Shown here in pieces: positions 53,023 through 62,046 of a stretch of 64,000 bases of DNA; within the stretch, counting starts at the first letter, position 1, and the number at the start of each line of letters is the position of its first letter. The position numbers and the translations under genes were made by a program. This stretch comes from Flavobacteriaceae bacterium MAR_2010_188 (GTDB lineage Bacteria > Bacteroidota > Bacteroidia > Flavobacteriales > Flavobacteriaceae), in contig LT629302.1 of assembly GCA_900104375.1 (NCBI GenBank), positions 1-64,000 of the forward strand, given 5' to 3'. The notes below the pieces were generated by a model that saw only the letters and a program-made list of their open reading frames with translations, did no database searches and was not told the DNA's origin.

Positions 53023-56000
53023 TTAGTTTTTGGAAGGCAATCTCACGATGAACAGTGATCCATTCCCTTCTTTCGTTTCCACTTTTAATTCCCCACCATG
53101 AGCTTTTATAATATCATAACTCATCGATAGTCCTAAGCCTGTGCCTTTTCCGGTGGGCTTGGTGCTGAAGAAGGGCTGAAAAACCTTTTCGACCACATTC
53201 TTTGGTATTCCGTTGCCATTGTCCTTCACGGATATGATTATCTCGTCGTTTATCTTTTTTGTGCTTACTGTAACAGTTGGTTCGTACTTGTCACCCTGAG
53301 CTTGTCGAAGGGTTTTTTTTGTGTTAAGTGATAGAGTGGCTTCGACAGGCTTGTCCTGAGTTTTATCGAAGGGCTCTGCCAGACATTGCTCTTTACGTTC
53401 CGTCACGGCATAAAAGGCATTGTTTACTAGATTTAAAAATACCCTTCCAATGTCCTGGGGTACAACATTTATTTTGCCAATAGTATCGTCAAAATCAGTA
53501 ACCATGGTAGCATTAAAGGTCTTGTCCTTTGCTCTTAAGCCGTGGTATGCCAATCGCAAGTATTCATCTGCCAAAGCATTAATGTTGGTAGGCTCCATTT
53601 TGCCATTGTTGCTTCGGCTGTGCTGCAACATACCTTTTACGATTGCGTCTGCTCTTTTTCCATGTTGGTTGATTTTTTCTAAATTTTGGTAGAGGTCATA
53701 CAAAATCTCCTCTTCCAATTCCTTATTGCGTTCTGCCTCTGGTAAAGCTTTTTCTGACTTAAGCTCTTGGATCAACTCCCTATTTATTTCGGAAAAATTG
53801 TTTACAAAGTTCAGTGGATTTTGAATTTCATGAGCAATACCAGCGGTAAGCTCGCCCAAACTTGCCATTTTTTCTGATTGAATTAGCTGGGATTGGGTAG
53901 ATTTTAGCTGTTCTATCTTATTTCGTAATTGTTCGGTCCTGTCACTTACTTTTTGTTCAAGAATTTTATTCTCTCTTTTAAGCCATTGTGATCTATACCT
54001 AATCACCGACCACAGGATTATTGATAATATTATCCCTAACAATAGTTTTGCCCACCAAGTTTGCCACCATTTTGGAAGAATGGTAAAGGAGAAGTTGGCA
54101 GGTTCGCTCCAATTAGAATAGATATTTTTAGAAGCGACTTTAAAAGTATAGTCTCCAGGCGGCAAATCTCTGTAGTTTTCAGTATGAGTCTGAGTCGTTA
54201 ATTGGCTCCAATTTCTGTCCACGCCTTCAAGAAAATAGGTGTATAGAAGTTTGTTTTGATCTCTAAACTGTATGGCGTGATAACTAAAAGTGAGAAAGTT
54301 TTTATCGGGAGGAAGTTCTAAGTTTATCGGAATATCATAAGGTCCTGTTGTGCCGTTGTAGCTTATTTTGGAAGACTCTTTTTTTAAGTTTTTTTGATAG
54401 TCAGGTGCTAACTGATAACTAAGCTGGTCAGTGGCCCAAATAGTATCATTGTCTTTAGAGAAAAATCGAATATTTAGTTCGTTAAACTCCATGTTTTCGT
54501 CATAAAGGGAAAGACCTGTAATAGCCGTTTCAGTCATTAATTCCTTATTCTCACTATCTTCTATAACGGTTAATGCCTGACTATCTACACCGGCCCAAAT
54601 TCTACCGTATTCGTCTATACTCATACTGTTCTGGGCAAAATCCAAATGCGCTAATCCTTGTTCTCGACCTATGGTCCTAATGTTCCATTTCAGAATGTCC
54701 GACGACGCGTGTGCTTCTTCAGAAATGATAGCTAAACCTTTAGAAGTCCCTGCATAAATAACACCGTTATTTTCAATTAAATCATAAACGTCATTAATGG
54801 GAAGTCCTTGGGCAGTGGTAAATGTATAACTGCTGTTGTCTGTAAAATCTAGAAGCTGTATTGCTTGGAGCGTTGCTACCCAGAGTTTATTATTTTTATA
54901 TAAAGTTGAATAATAACTGTTGTTGTCCAAAATGTTTGCGCCTACAATTTTTTGGCTCTGGTCGGTTTTTAGGTTTATTTTATAAATTCCACCATCATTT
55001 AAACTGACAAAAACATTTTCATTATCGATTTTAGCGATTTCCGTGATTCTAAATGCATTATCGGCGGTCTTTACAATGGTCGATTTAAGGGTGTTATTAT
55101 TAAGGTTTAAGTTGAAGATTTGACCTAGGCTATTGCCAAACATAAAATTGTTTTCCTCTAGTTCTGTAATATAATTTATACTATTACTGCTAAATAATTT
55201 GGAAAGAGGGATTTGGTAAATTCGCAGGGATTTTTTATCAATCACGCTGATGCCGCTATTATTTCCAGATGCCCAAATCTTTCCGTCTTTGGCTTGATAT
55301 AATTGGGTATTTCGGTCATTGATAAGACCGTCGGCAACTCCCAAATGTTTTATGTTGCTGTTTGCTAAATCAATAATATCAATCCCGGCGTAAGTGCCTA
55401 TCCATTTATTTCCGTCTTTTTCCTGCAATGTTGCCCAGACATTTGCATCGCCTAAGCCTTTTTGAGTGGTTATATTGGCGGGCTGATTACCTTTTAGGTC
55501 AACGACAAACATACCTCCACTGACTAAGCCCACCCATGCCTGGTCATTATTGTCGAATGTTACATTATAGATGACCCTATTTTGATTAAAGTCGAGGATA
55601 TAAGATTTAAAATTTCTATGTTGTAGATCAAGTGAATATAATAGGCCAACCGAGGTAGTGACCCAAAAATTGCCATTTTCATCTATGACTGTACGGATTG
55701 TGTTCCCAAATCTTTCATCTATATTGTCTTTGTCAATGTAGGTAAGGGAATCCTTGGCCTTCGAAATAATATTTATGCCATCTTGAGTGGTTAGCCAAAT
55801 CTCTCCATTGGGATTTTCTAAAAACGTAGTAACTCCAGTTTGCCCAAATAAGTCATCTTCGCCTATCGAGGTGTTTGTACTTTCTTCAAAATCTAATATG
55901 TTTACTCCGCTAGCAGTACTTAGCCAGATTTTACCTGTGCTATCGGTAGAAGCCTGTACCACAAAATTAGCGAGCAATCCTTCGTTGGTTGTAAATTGAC

Positions 56001-56886
56001 TGACGGACTGCTCTTCAAAATTTATGATAGTAAATCCTACCTGCATATTACTCAGCCAAATTCTATTCTCTTTATCTTCACTAATATGATAACCAAGTCC
56101 TACTCTAAAACTGGTCTCTAATTCATAGATGAGATTATTTTCAAAATCTATGGCTTTAACCGAGTTACTGTCAGATACCCAATATAGACCCCGAGAATCA
56201 ACGAATATGGTGAATGCTGTATTGATGTCTAACCCTTGTGCGGTTCCGTAGCTATAAAGATTGTCGCTATCGTATTTAATGATTGCAGTGCTCGCGGATA
56301 ACCAAATAAAATTATCAGGGTCCTTCATTACGCCGAAGAGCTTTCCATCAATGCCGAACTCTGCATCTAATTTGCTAACTCCAACTGAAGAATTTAGGTC
56401 AATTGAGAGGTTTCCCGCCTTGGTGATTTTTGGTTTGCCAAGTTGTTTCACCCTAAATTTTAAATCCTCTTTTGGCCAACTGTCAAAATTGAGTGGTTTA
56501 CTAGGCAATTCATCCCACTTTAATGGTTTGGTTTGAAATTTCCCTTTTATGCTATCAGAATTTTGAAGCTCAAATTTCTTACCTTCCTTATTTTCTAAGG
56601 AATAAGGCTGACTTTTCATTGAAGCAAGTCCGGAAAACTCATGTTCCGTCCAGGTTAGTGTATCTGGTTGGAGTAGTCTAAATGTTCCCTTTACGGCTTC
56701 TACATACTCGGAGGATGAATTAGGAAGTTCTGGTGCATTATAGGTTTCTTTACAGGCCGAAGTTAGTATAATGACCAAGAAGAATAGGAGGTAGGACGTA
56801 TTCCTAACCTTAGTAATTTTGTTTAGGTCCGGTGTAAAATATTTTGAAGACTGAATTTTTACCGATTTCTTGAAGAAGTTAATCAT
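53023..56886 (-). CDS. Propeller-type sensor histidine kinase carrying an in-frame repeat insertion
   Basis: 1287 residues. Lipoprotein-like signal ending ILTSAC, then KETYNAPELPNSSSE as in its paralogue. Reg_prop repeats (about 170-830), Y_Y_Y domain (about 865-930), transmembrane helix (about 938-962), H-box GIAHEIQNPLNFVNNFSE (His near 1017), HATPase (about 1130-1287). Between the N-box helix (NLVNNAFYAV) and the next strand it has about 27 extra residues, including FDKTQDKP and LRQAQGD, absent from the paralogues and encoded by palindromic repeat DNA. The G-boxes downstream (DNGNGIPK, GTGLGLSMSYDI) are intact, so the kinase may remain active. Confidence 0.92.
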   Translation of the reverse strand: MINFFKKSVKIQSSKYFTPDLNKITKVRNTSYLLFFLVIILTSACKETYNAPELPNSSSEYVEAVKGTFRLLQPDTLTWTEHEFSGLASMKSQPYSLENKEGKKFELQNSDSIKGKFQTKPLKWDELPSKPLNFDSWPKEDLKFRVKQLGKPKITKAGNLSIDLNSSVGVSKLDAEFGIDGKLFGVMKDPDNFIWLSASTAIIKYDSDNLYSYGTAQGLDINTAFTIFVDSRGLYWVSDSNSVKAIDFENNLIYELETSFRVGLGYHISEDKENRIWLSNMQVGFTIINFEEQSVSQFTTNEGLLANFVVQASTDSTGKIWLSTASGVNILDFEESTNTSIGEDDLFGQTGVTTFLENPNGEIWLTTQDGINIISKAKDSLTYIDKDNIDERFGNTIRTVIDENGNFWVTTSVGLLYSLDLQHRNFKSYILDFNQNRVIYNVTFDNNDQAWVGLVSGGMFVVDLKGNQPANITTQKGLGDANVWATLQEKDGNKWIGTYAGIDIIDLANSNIKHLGVADGLINDRNTQLYQAKDGKIWASGNNSGISVIDKKSLRIYQIPLSKLFSSNSINYITELEENNFMFGNSLGQIFNLNLNNNTLKSTIVKTADNAFRITEIAKIDNENVFVSLNDGGIYKINLKTDQSQKIVGANILDNNSYYSTLYKNNKLWVATLQAIQLLDFTDNSSYTFTTAQGLPINDVYDLIENNGVIYAGTSKGLAIISEEAHASSDILKWNIRTIGREQGLAHLDFAQNSMSIDEYGRIWAGVDSQALTVIEDSENKELMTETAITGLSLYDENMEFNELNIRFFSKDNDTIWATDQLSYQLAPDYQKNLKKESSKISYNGTTGPYDIPINLELPPDKNFLTFSYHAIQFRDQNKLLYTYFLEGVDRNWSQLTTQTHTENYRDLPPGDYTFKVASKNIYSNWSEPANFSFTILPKWWQTWWAKLLLGIILSIILWSVIRYRSQWLKRENKILEQKVSDRTEQLRNKIEQLKSTQSQLIQSEKMASLGELTAGIAHEIQNPLNFVNNFSEINRELIQELKSEKALPEAERNKELEEEILYDLYQNLEKINQHGKRADAIVKGMLQHSRSNNGKMEPTNINALADEYLRLAYHGLRAKDKTFNATMVTDFDDTIGKINVVPQDIGRVFLNLVNNAFYAVTERKEQCLAEPFDKTQDKPVEATLSLNTKKTLRQAQGDKYEPTVTVSTKKINDEIIISVKDNGNGIPKNVVEKVFQPFFSTKPTGKGTGLGLSMSYDIIKAHGGELKVETKEGNGSLFIVRLPSKN
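53291..53373. repeat. Palindromic REP-like element inside a kinase gene
   Basis: Starts with TCACCCTGAGCTTGTCGAAG and ends with a CTTGTCCTGAG...TCGAAGGG variant. GTCGAAG at 53304-53310 is the inverse of CTTCGAC at 53340-53346; CTTCGA at 53340-53345 also pairs with TCGAAG at 53366-53371. The core CCCTGAGCTTGTCGAAGGG is a familiar dispersed repeat sequence in many bacterial genomes. The reading frame passes through it without a stop. Confidence 0.75.
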
Positions 56887-56889
56887 CTT

Positions 56890-58275
56890 TTAATTGCTAG
56901 TTTTTGTTATGGGAAGCTTAATCACGAATTCAGTGCCTATGCCTGCTTCAGATGAAAGATGTAACATACCACCATGTGCCTTTACGATTTCATAACTTAA
57001 TGAAAGACCAAGGCCAGTTCCTTTACCAGACGGCTTAGTTGTGAAAAAAGGTTGAAATATTTTTTGTTGAACATCTTCTGCAATTCCATTACCGTTGTCG
57101 CGGATGCTTATCTCTAATTCCTCAGCTCCCGTAGTCGATGTTGTTTTTTTAGAACTTACCCAAATCGTAGGCATATAGCTCTCTAAACCACTCTTTTCTT
57201 TATCCTGAATTGCCAATCCGCTGCGCTCAGCACATGCACTTCGGCTACGCTCAGCACAAGCATAAAATGCATTATTTATAAGGTTAAGAATCACCCGGCC
57301 AAGTTCCTGCGGCATTACATTTACTTTTCCGACACTTTCATCAAAATCTGTATTTAAGGTGGCGTTAAACGTTTTATCCTTTGCTCGCAGTCCATGGTAA
57401 GCTAAACGTAGATATTCATCTGCCAAGGCGTTGACATCGGTCAGTTGCTTTTTGCCGTCGCTCTTTCTACTATGCAAAAGCATCCCCTTAACTATATTAT
57501 CTGCTCGTTTGCCATGTAGATAGATTTTCTCGAGATTTTGATAGAGATCAAATAAAATTTCCTCTTCCATGCCACTATCCCGTTCTGCATCTGGTAATGC
57601 TTTTTCTGCTTTAAGTTCCTCAATCAATTCTTTATTGATCTCGGAAAAATTATTTACAAAATTTAAGGGGTTCTGAATCTCATGGGCGATGCCAGCGGTA
57701 AGTTCACCAAGACTTGCCATTTTTTCTGAATGAATCAACTGCTCTTGGGTCTGTTTTAAATCTTCTAAGGATTGGTTTAGTTCTGCCGTGCGCTCATCGA
57801 CAAGCTTTTGAAGAGTTTCATTTTTTCTTTTCCAATCCTGCACGCCCCAAGTGTCCTCAGCACTTTCCACTTTCTCGGGTTTAGATCCATGAAAATGCAC
57901 CAACACCCATCTATTATCTAAGAATTCTAAGGCAGCTGTAAATCTTATTTCAAAACAAACCTTCTCCTCTCCAGCGATAATCCCTACGTGGATGATGTCT
58001 GAGTATACTGCAAAATCACCGTTTTTAGAAATTCTTCTATCGAAAGGTTTAAAATCCCAACTGAACTCTAATCCCTCAGACTGTTCTCGCTGTGTCTTTA
58101 CTAACTGATATAATTCGTTGATCGATCTAATTATTTCATCACTCGTAGTACCGAAACCATGAAAGTCCTTTGCGATAACGTCATCAAGGTCTTCTGCCAC
58201 ACCATTTCCCACTAAACCGATATCGATAATTTTATCGTAGGTTTCATTTAAGAGTTTTAATTTAGAATCTTCCAT
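56890..58275 (-). CDS. Cytosolic histidine kinase with NTF2/SnoaL-like sensor domain
   Basis: 461 residues, no membrane segment. Residues about 5-130 fit the SnoaL/NTF2-like cone fold used for ketosteroid isomerases and small-ligand binding (DDVIAKDFHGFGTTSDE, FAVYSDIIHVGII, VCFEIRFTAALEFLDNRWVLVHFHGS). A coiled coil leads to the H-box GIAHEIQNPLNFVNNFSE (His near 197) and HATPase (about 310-461). Between the N-box and the next strand lies ACAERSRSACAERSG, encoded by repeat DNA. An NTF2-like fold as kinase sensor is uncommon. Gene starts 12 bases after the upstream propeller kinase and ends three bases before the next. Confidence 0.9.
   Translation of the reverse strand: MEDSKLKLLNETYDKIIDIGLVGNGVAEDLDDVIAKDFHGFGTTSDEIIRSINELYQLVKTQREQSEGLEFSWDFKPFDRRISKNGDFAVYSDIIHVGIIAGEEKVCFEIRFTAALEFLDNRWVLVHFHGSKPEKVESAEDTWGVQDWKRKNETLQKLVDERTAELNQSLEDLKQTQEQLIHSEKMASLGELTAGIAHEIQNPLNFVNNFSEINKELIEELKAEKALPDAERDSGMEEEILFDLYQNLEKIYLHGKRADNIVKGMLLHSRKSDGKKQLTDVNALADEYLRLAYHGLRAKDKTFNATLNTDFDESVGKVNVMPQELGRVILNLINNAFYACAERSRSACAERSGLAIQDKEKSGLESYMPTIWVSSKKTTSTTGAEELEISIRDNGNGIAEDVQQKIFQPFFTTKPSGKGTGLGLSLSYEIVKAHGGMLHLSSEAGIGTEFVIKLPITKTSN
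57218..57261. repeat. Two direct copies of a CGCTCAGCACA-type repeat inside a kinase gene
   Basis: CCGCTGCGCTCAGCACATGC and CGGCTACGCTCAGCACAAGC are imperfect direct repeats, in frame, encoding the ACAERSRSACAERSG segment of the ATPase domain. The position in the protein matches the insertion site in the neighbouring propeller kinase. Confidence 0.7.
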
Positions 58276-58287
58276 TAAATCAGTTAG

Positions 58288-61200
58288 TTAACAAGGTAAA
58301 AAGATAGTGAATTTAGTATTTTCTCCTTCAACGGTTTCTACATTTATTTGTCCGTTATGAGCCTTGATGATATCATAACTTAAAGATAGTCCTAGCCCTG
58401 TTCCTTTACCTGTAGGCTTTGTAGTAAAAAACGGCTGAAAGATTTTTTCTTTTACCTTATCGGGAATCCCATTCCCATTGTCCTTAACTTGGATAATTAT
58501 ACCGCCACTATCCAATTGGGTCGAGATTTGCACTAATGGTTTATAATCTTTGTCATTCGTTTTAATCTTCTTTTCGTGGACAGCGTAAAATGCGTTATTT
58601 ACCAAGTTTAGAATAACTCGGCCGATGTCTTGTTGGTTAATTTCGACCTTACTTATATTTTCATCAAAGTCGGTTTTTATGTCGGCGTTAAAGGATTTGT
58701 CCTTTGCGCGCAGTCCGTGATAGCTCAGACGAGTGTATTCATCACACAGCGCATTTATATCCGTAAGTCGTTTTTCACCACTGCTATTCCTACTGTGTTG
58801 TAACATTCCTTTCACAATGGCATCAGCACGTTTACCATGATGGTTTATTTTTTCGAGGTTCTCTTGTATGTCTACTAATATTTCTTCCACCAATTTCTCA
58901 TCTCTGTTTTCTTTTTGCTTTGTTCTTTCCGCTTGAATTTCTTGTATAAGTTCGTTGCTTACCTCAGAAAAATTATTTACAAAGTTCAATGGGTTTTGTA
59001 TTTCGTGTGCGATACCCGCCGTAAGCTCACCAAGTGAGGCCATTTTTTCGGATTGGATCAATTGTGATTGGGTAGCTTTAAGGTCTTCTACCGATTTGTT
59101 CAATTGTGCGGTACGGTGTTTGACTTTTTCCTCTAATATGAGATTTTCTTTCTTAAGGAGCCTTGCGCGATATTGGGCTATCATTCCTACGACAATTATA
59201 AAGGCCAACACATATAATGACCAAGCCCACCAAGTATTGGTCCAGTGGGGTAGGATGGTGAAACTCATTTCGGCAGGTTCACTCCATATTCCATCTGCTG
59301 TTCTGCTCCTTACTTTAAATAAATAGTCACCAGCGGCAAGATTTCTATAGTTTTTACTGTTAGATATCTCGGTAATCTCGCTCCATTCTGTATCAAATCC
59401 TTCAAGGATATAGCGATAGCGCGTTTTGTCTATGTTGGTTAACTGAGCTCCGGTAAACTGAAAACTCAGATAATTCTGTTCAAAGGGAATCTTTAAGTTC
59501 ACAGGCAAATTGTAATATCCATCCAGACTATCCCAACTGATATTGTTTTCTCTTAACCCACCGGATTCCTTAGGAATTTTCTCAGATATATAAAATGTGT
59601 CTTTTTTAGAAGTGTAGAGCGTATCTAATTTCGGATAGTTTTGAAGTATTGTTCGGTATTCATAAAAAGTTTGTGGCTCATCTGAAATAGTAATTCCTAC
59701 AATGTGGGCAATGCTCGTAGTAGATTTTTCCTTAGGTATGTTCGATATGGTCATGGCCTGTGTCTCAATGCCCCACCACAGTTTGTCCTCATAAACTATG
59801 GCCGCGCCGGCATTAAAGTCAGTGTATTTTAATCCTTGACCTTTTCCAAAGGATTTTACTTCATAAGAAAATGTATCATCCAGTTCTTCTTCGCTCTTTG
59901 GGGTAAAGACTGTAAACCCATTTTCTGTTCCGGCATAAATTTTTCCCTCATTTTCATAGAGGGTATATACTGCTTTATGAACCAGTCCATTTTCGGTGTT
60001 CAGACTGGTCAATGTTCCCTTATTTTGATCGGCAATCAAAATACCTGATCGGGTAGCGATCCACATTCTATCTTTTGCATCCCGCAGAAACGCGCCACCG
60101 TTTCTTTCGCTTATTTTTCCGTTTTCCATCAGCTGGGAGATAGTATTATCTGCAACATTGATGATATTGATGCTCTTATCAGTTGCTACCCAAATTTGCC
60201 CTTTATCATCCTCCATTAGCTCCCAGACTATATCTCCGACTAAGCCATTCTTGTTGGTAAATAACTTAAATGTATTGGTATCAGAATCCATATATTCTAC
60301 AGTACCATTTTGAAATGACCCATTCCATATATGGCCACGGTGGTCAACTAAACTTGATGAAGGGATGGGGATATTCAAACCTTGTTCGGTGCCAATGATT
60401 CTTATAGTCTGCAGCTCAGGGCTAAAAATGCCTAGTCCAAATCTTGGAGAAACGATAAGATATTCGCCCGTTGGCATCGGTAGAATTTTATATGATATGT
60501 TCGGCGCCTTATTCAATCCAAGCTCATGATCTACCTCTCTTATCGTATTACTTAGAGGGTCATAAATATCAATTCCCTGTCTAGAGGCGATCCACAAATG
60601 CGCTTTATTGTCCTCGAAAAAGCTCCATACATCAGGTCCACTAAGTCCATCTGCTGCAGTAAGAAATTTGGGCATTAATCCCTCAGTATCCATTAAGTTA
60701 AGCGCCGAACTGGTAGCAATCCAAATTTGACCTAAACGATCGAAATAAGTAGTGTTGATGAGGTTATCGCTCAATCCTTTATTTGCTGTCAGCTGTTGGA
60801 GCCTTTGTTTTTCCACGTCAAAAACATAGACACCGGCAGCGGTAGACATCCATAATTTGTCGTCATTTCCTTGTGTAAAATGTTGAATACTATTTGTAAA
60901 TCCTTGTGAAGAACCAAGATTTTGAATCTTATCATGCTCTAGGTCTAAAATAGAAATTCCATTATCTTCGGTACCAACCCATATGCGGTTTTTGCGGTCA
61001 TTAAAGAAAGCAGTTGCAGAAGGCATGGAAAGTTCTTCTGAACTGTTTAGGAAGCGAATCCGTCCCTTGTCATAATCGATTATAGAAAGACCTGCTATAG
61101 AGCTTATCCATATATTCCCAGAACTATCTTCAAGTATACGTTTGGCATTACCATTATCTTGAGGTTGAAGTTGGCTAACATGTCTATAGGTTTCATTTGA

Positions 61201-62034
61201 TGGATTAAGAATATAAAAACCATCCTGTATCGTGCCGAGCCATATAAAACCTCGGCTATCCATAACCATTGAGCAATCTGGATTAAAATTGAACTCTTGC
61301 TTTATAAAATTTGCATTTCTTACCACTCCCGCTTTTAGATCGAGCACGTAGATTCCCTTTTGTGATGTATAGATCCAAATTCTTCCCTTATTATCTTCTA
61401 GCATACTAGAAATTTCTGCTAGAGCTCCTGTAAAAATATTGTCAATGAAACTGTAAATTTCGATGTATTCGCCATTGAACCTGCAGAGTCCCTTATCGCT
61501 ACCTATCCACATCATTCCGTAACTATCTTCCATCATTGCGGTGACCAAGTATCCGGGCAAACCTTGATCTTCCCCAAATTCCAAAATTCCCATAGAGGCG
61601 TTCTTTTTTAATTTTGGCAATCCTGCTGGAACCGACAAAGGAGGTTCAATAATCGATGTTTTAAATCTAATAGGCTTTGAAGCCAGTTCCTTAATATTTA
61701 TCAAAGTATCCGGAAGCGTAGTGAAATCAAAGTTTATTTCTTCGATGGGATTATTAAGAGGAAGAAAACCATCAGGATAAAAAGGTTTGGAAGGAAGATT
61801 TTCTAAATTGACTTTCTTTACTGTCGCAGCCTTAAAATTGGTTGTGTCATTAACGGACCATTCTATTTTTTTTGGTTCACTAAACTGTAAGGGACTATCG
61901 GCTGGCCGAGAATATTCATTCTCGTTCTCAGGAAAAGGTACAGCACGTTCTTTTTGGTTACATGAAAATATTGCCAAAAACAAAACAGTTATGCAATAAA
62001 TCTGAAGTGGTCTACTATAAAATATTGGTTTCAT
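58288..62034 (-). CDS. Propeller-type sensor histidine kinase with lipoprotein-like N-terminus
   Basis: 1248 residues. Signal with lipobox FLAIFSC, then NQKERAVP. Linker of about 120 residues, Reg_prop repeats (about 150-800; EDSYGMMWIGSDKGLCRFNG, DSRGFIWLGTIQDGFY), Y_Y_Y domain (about 865-930), transmembrane helix (about 932-955), coiled coil, H-box GIAHEIQNPLNFVNNFSE (His near 1010), HATPase (about 1120-1248) with VILNLVNNAFYAV and GTGLGLSLSYDII. More diverged in the sensor than the other two lipoprotein-type propeller kinases. It starts 12 bases after the next upstream kinase, so part of the same transcript. Confidence 0.92.
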   Translation of the reverse strand: MKPIFYSRPLQIYCITVLFLAIFSCNQKERAVPFPENENEYSRPADSPLQFSEPKKIEWSVNDTTNFKAATVKKVNLENLPSKPFYPDGFLPLNNPIEEINFDFTTLPDTLINIKELASKPIRFKTSIIEPPLSVPAGLPKLKKNASMGILEFGEDQGLPGYLVTAMMEDSYGMMWIGSDKGLCRFNGEYIEIYSFIDNIFTGALAEISSMLEDNKGRIWIYTSQKGIYVLDLKAGVVRNANFIKQEFNFNPDCSMVMDSRGFIWLGTIQDGFYILNPSNETYRHVSQLQPQDNGNAKRILEDSSGNIWISSIAGLSIIDYDKGRIRFLNSSEELSMPSATAFFNDRKNRIWVGTEDNGISILDLEHDKIQNLGSSQGFTNSIQHFTQGNDDKLWMSTAAGVYVFDVEKQRLQQLTANKGLSDNLINTTYFDRLGQIWIATSSALNLMDTEGLMPKFLTAADGLSGPDVWSFFEDNKAHLWIASRQGIDIYDPLSNTIREVDHELGLNKAPNISYKILPMPTGEYLIVSPRFGLGIFSPELQTIRIIGTEQGLNIPIPSSSLVDHRGHIWNGSFQNGTVEYMDSDTNTFKLFTNKNGLVGDIVWELMEDDKGQIWVATDKSINIINVADNTISQLMENGKISERNGGAFLRDAKDRMWIATRSGILIADQNKGTLTSLNTENGLVHKAVYTLYENEGKIYAGTENGFTVFTPKSEEELDDTFSYEVKSFGKGQGLKYTDFNAGAAIVYEDKLWWGIETQAMTISNIPKEKSTTSIAHIVGITISDEPQTFYEYRTILQNYPKLDTLYTSKKDTFYISEKIPKESGGLRENNISWDSLDGYYNLPVNLKIPFEQNYLSFQFTGAQLTNIDKTRYRYILEGFDTEWSEITEISNSKNYRNLAAGDYLFKVRSRTADGIWSEPAEMSFTILPHWTNTWWAWSLYVLAFIIVVGMIAQYRARLLKKENLILEEKVKHRTAQLNKSVEDLKATQSQLIQSEKMASLGELTAGIAHEIQNPLNFVNNFSEVSNELIQEIQAERTKQKENRDEKLVEEILVDIQENLEKINHHGKRADAIVKGMLQHSRNSSGEKRLTDINALCDEYTRLSYHGLRAKDKSFNADIKTDFDENISKVEINQQDIGRVILNLVNNAFYAVHEKKIKTNDKDYKPLVQISTQLDSGGIIIQVKDNGNGIPDKVKEKIFQPFFTTKPTGKGTGLGLSLSYDIIKAHNGQINVETVEGENTKFTIFLPC

Positions 62035-62046
62035 AAAATTATTGAA

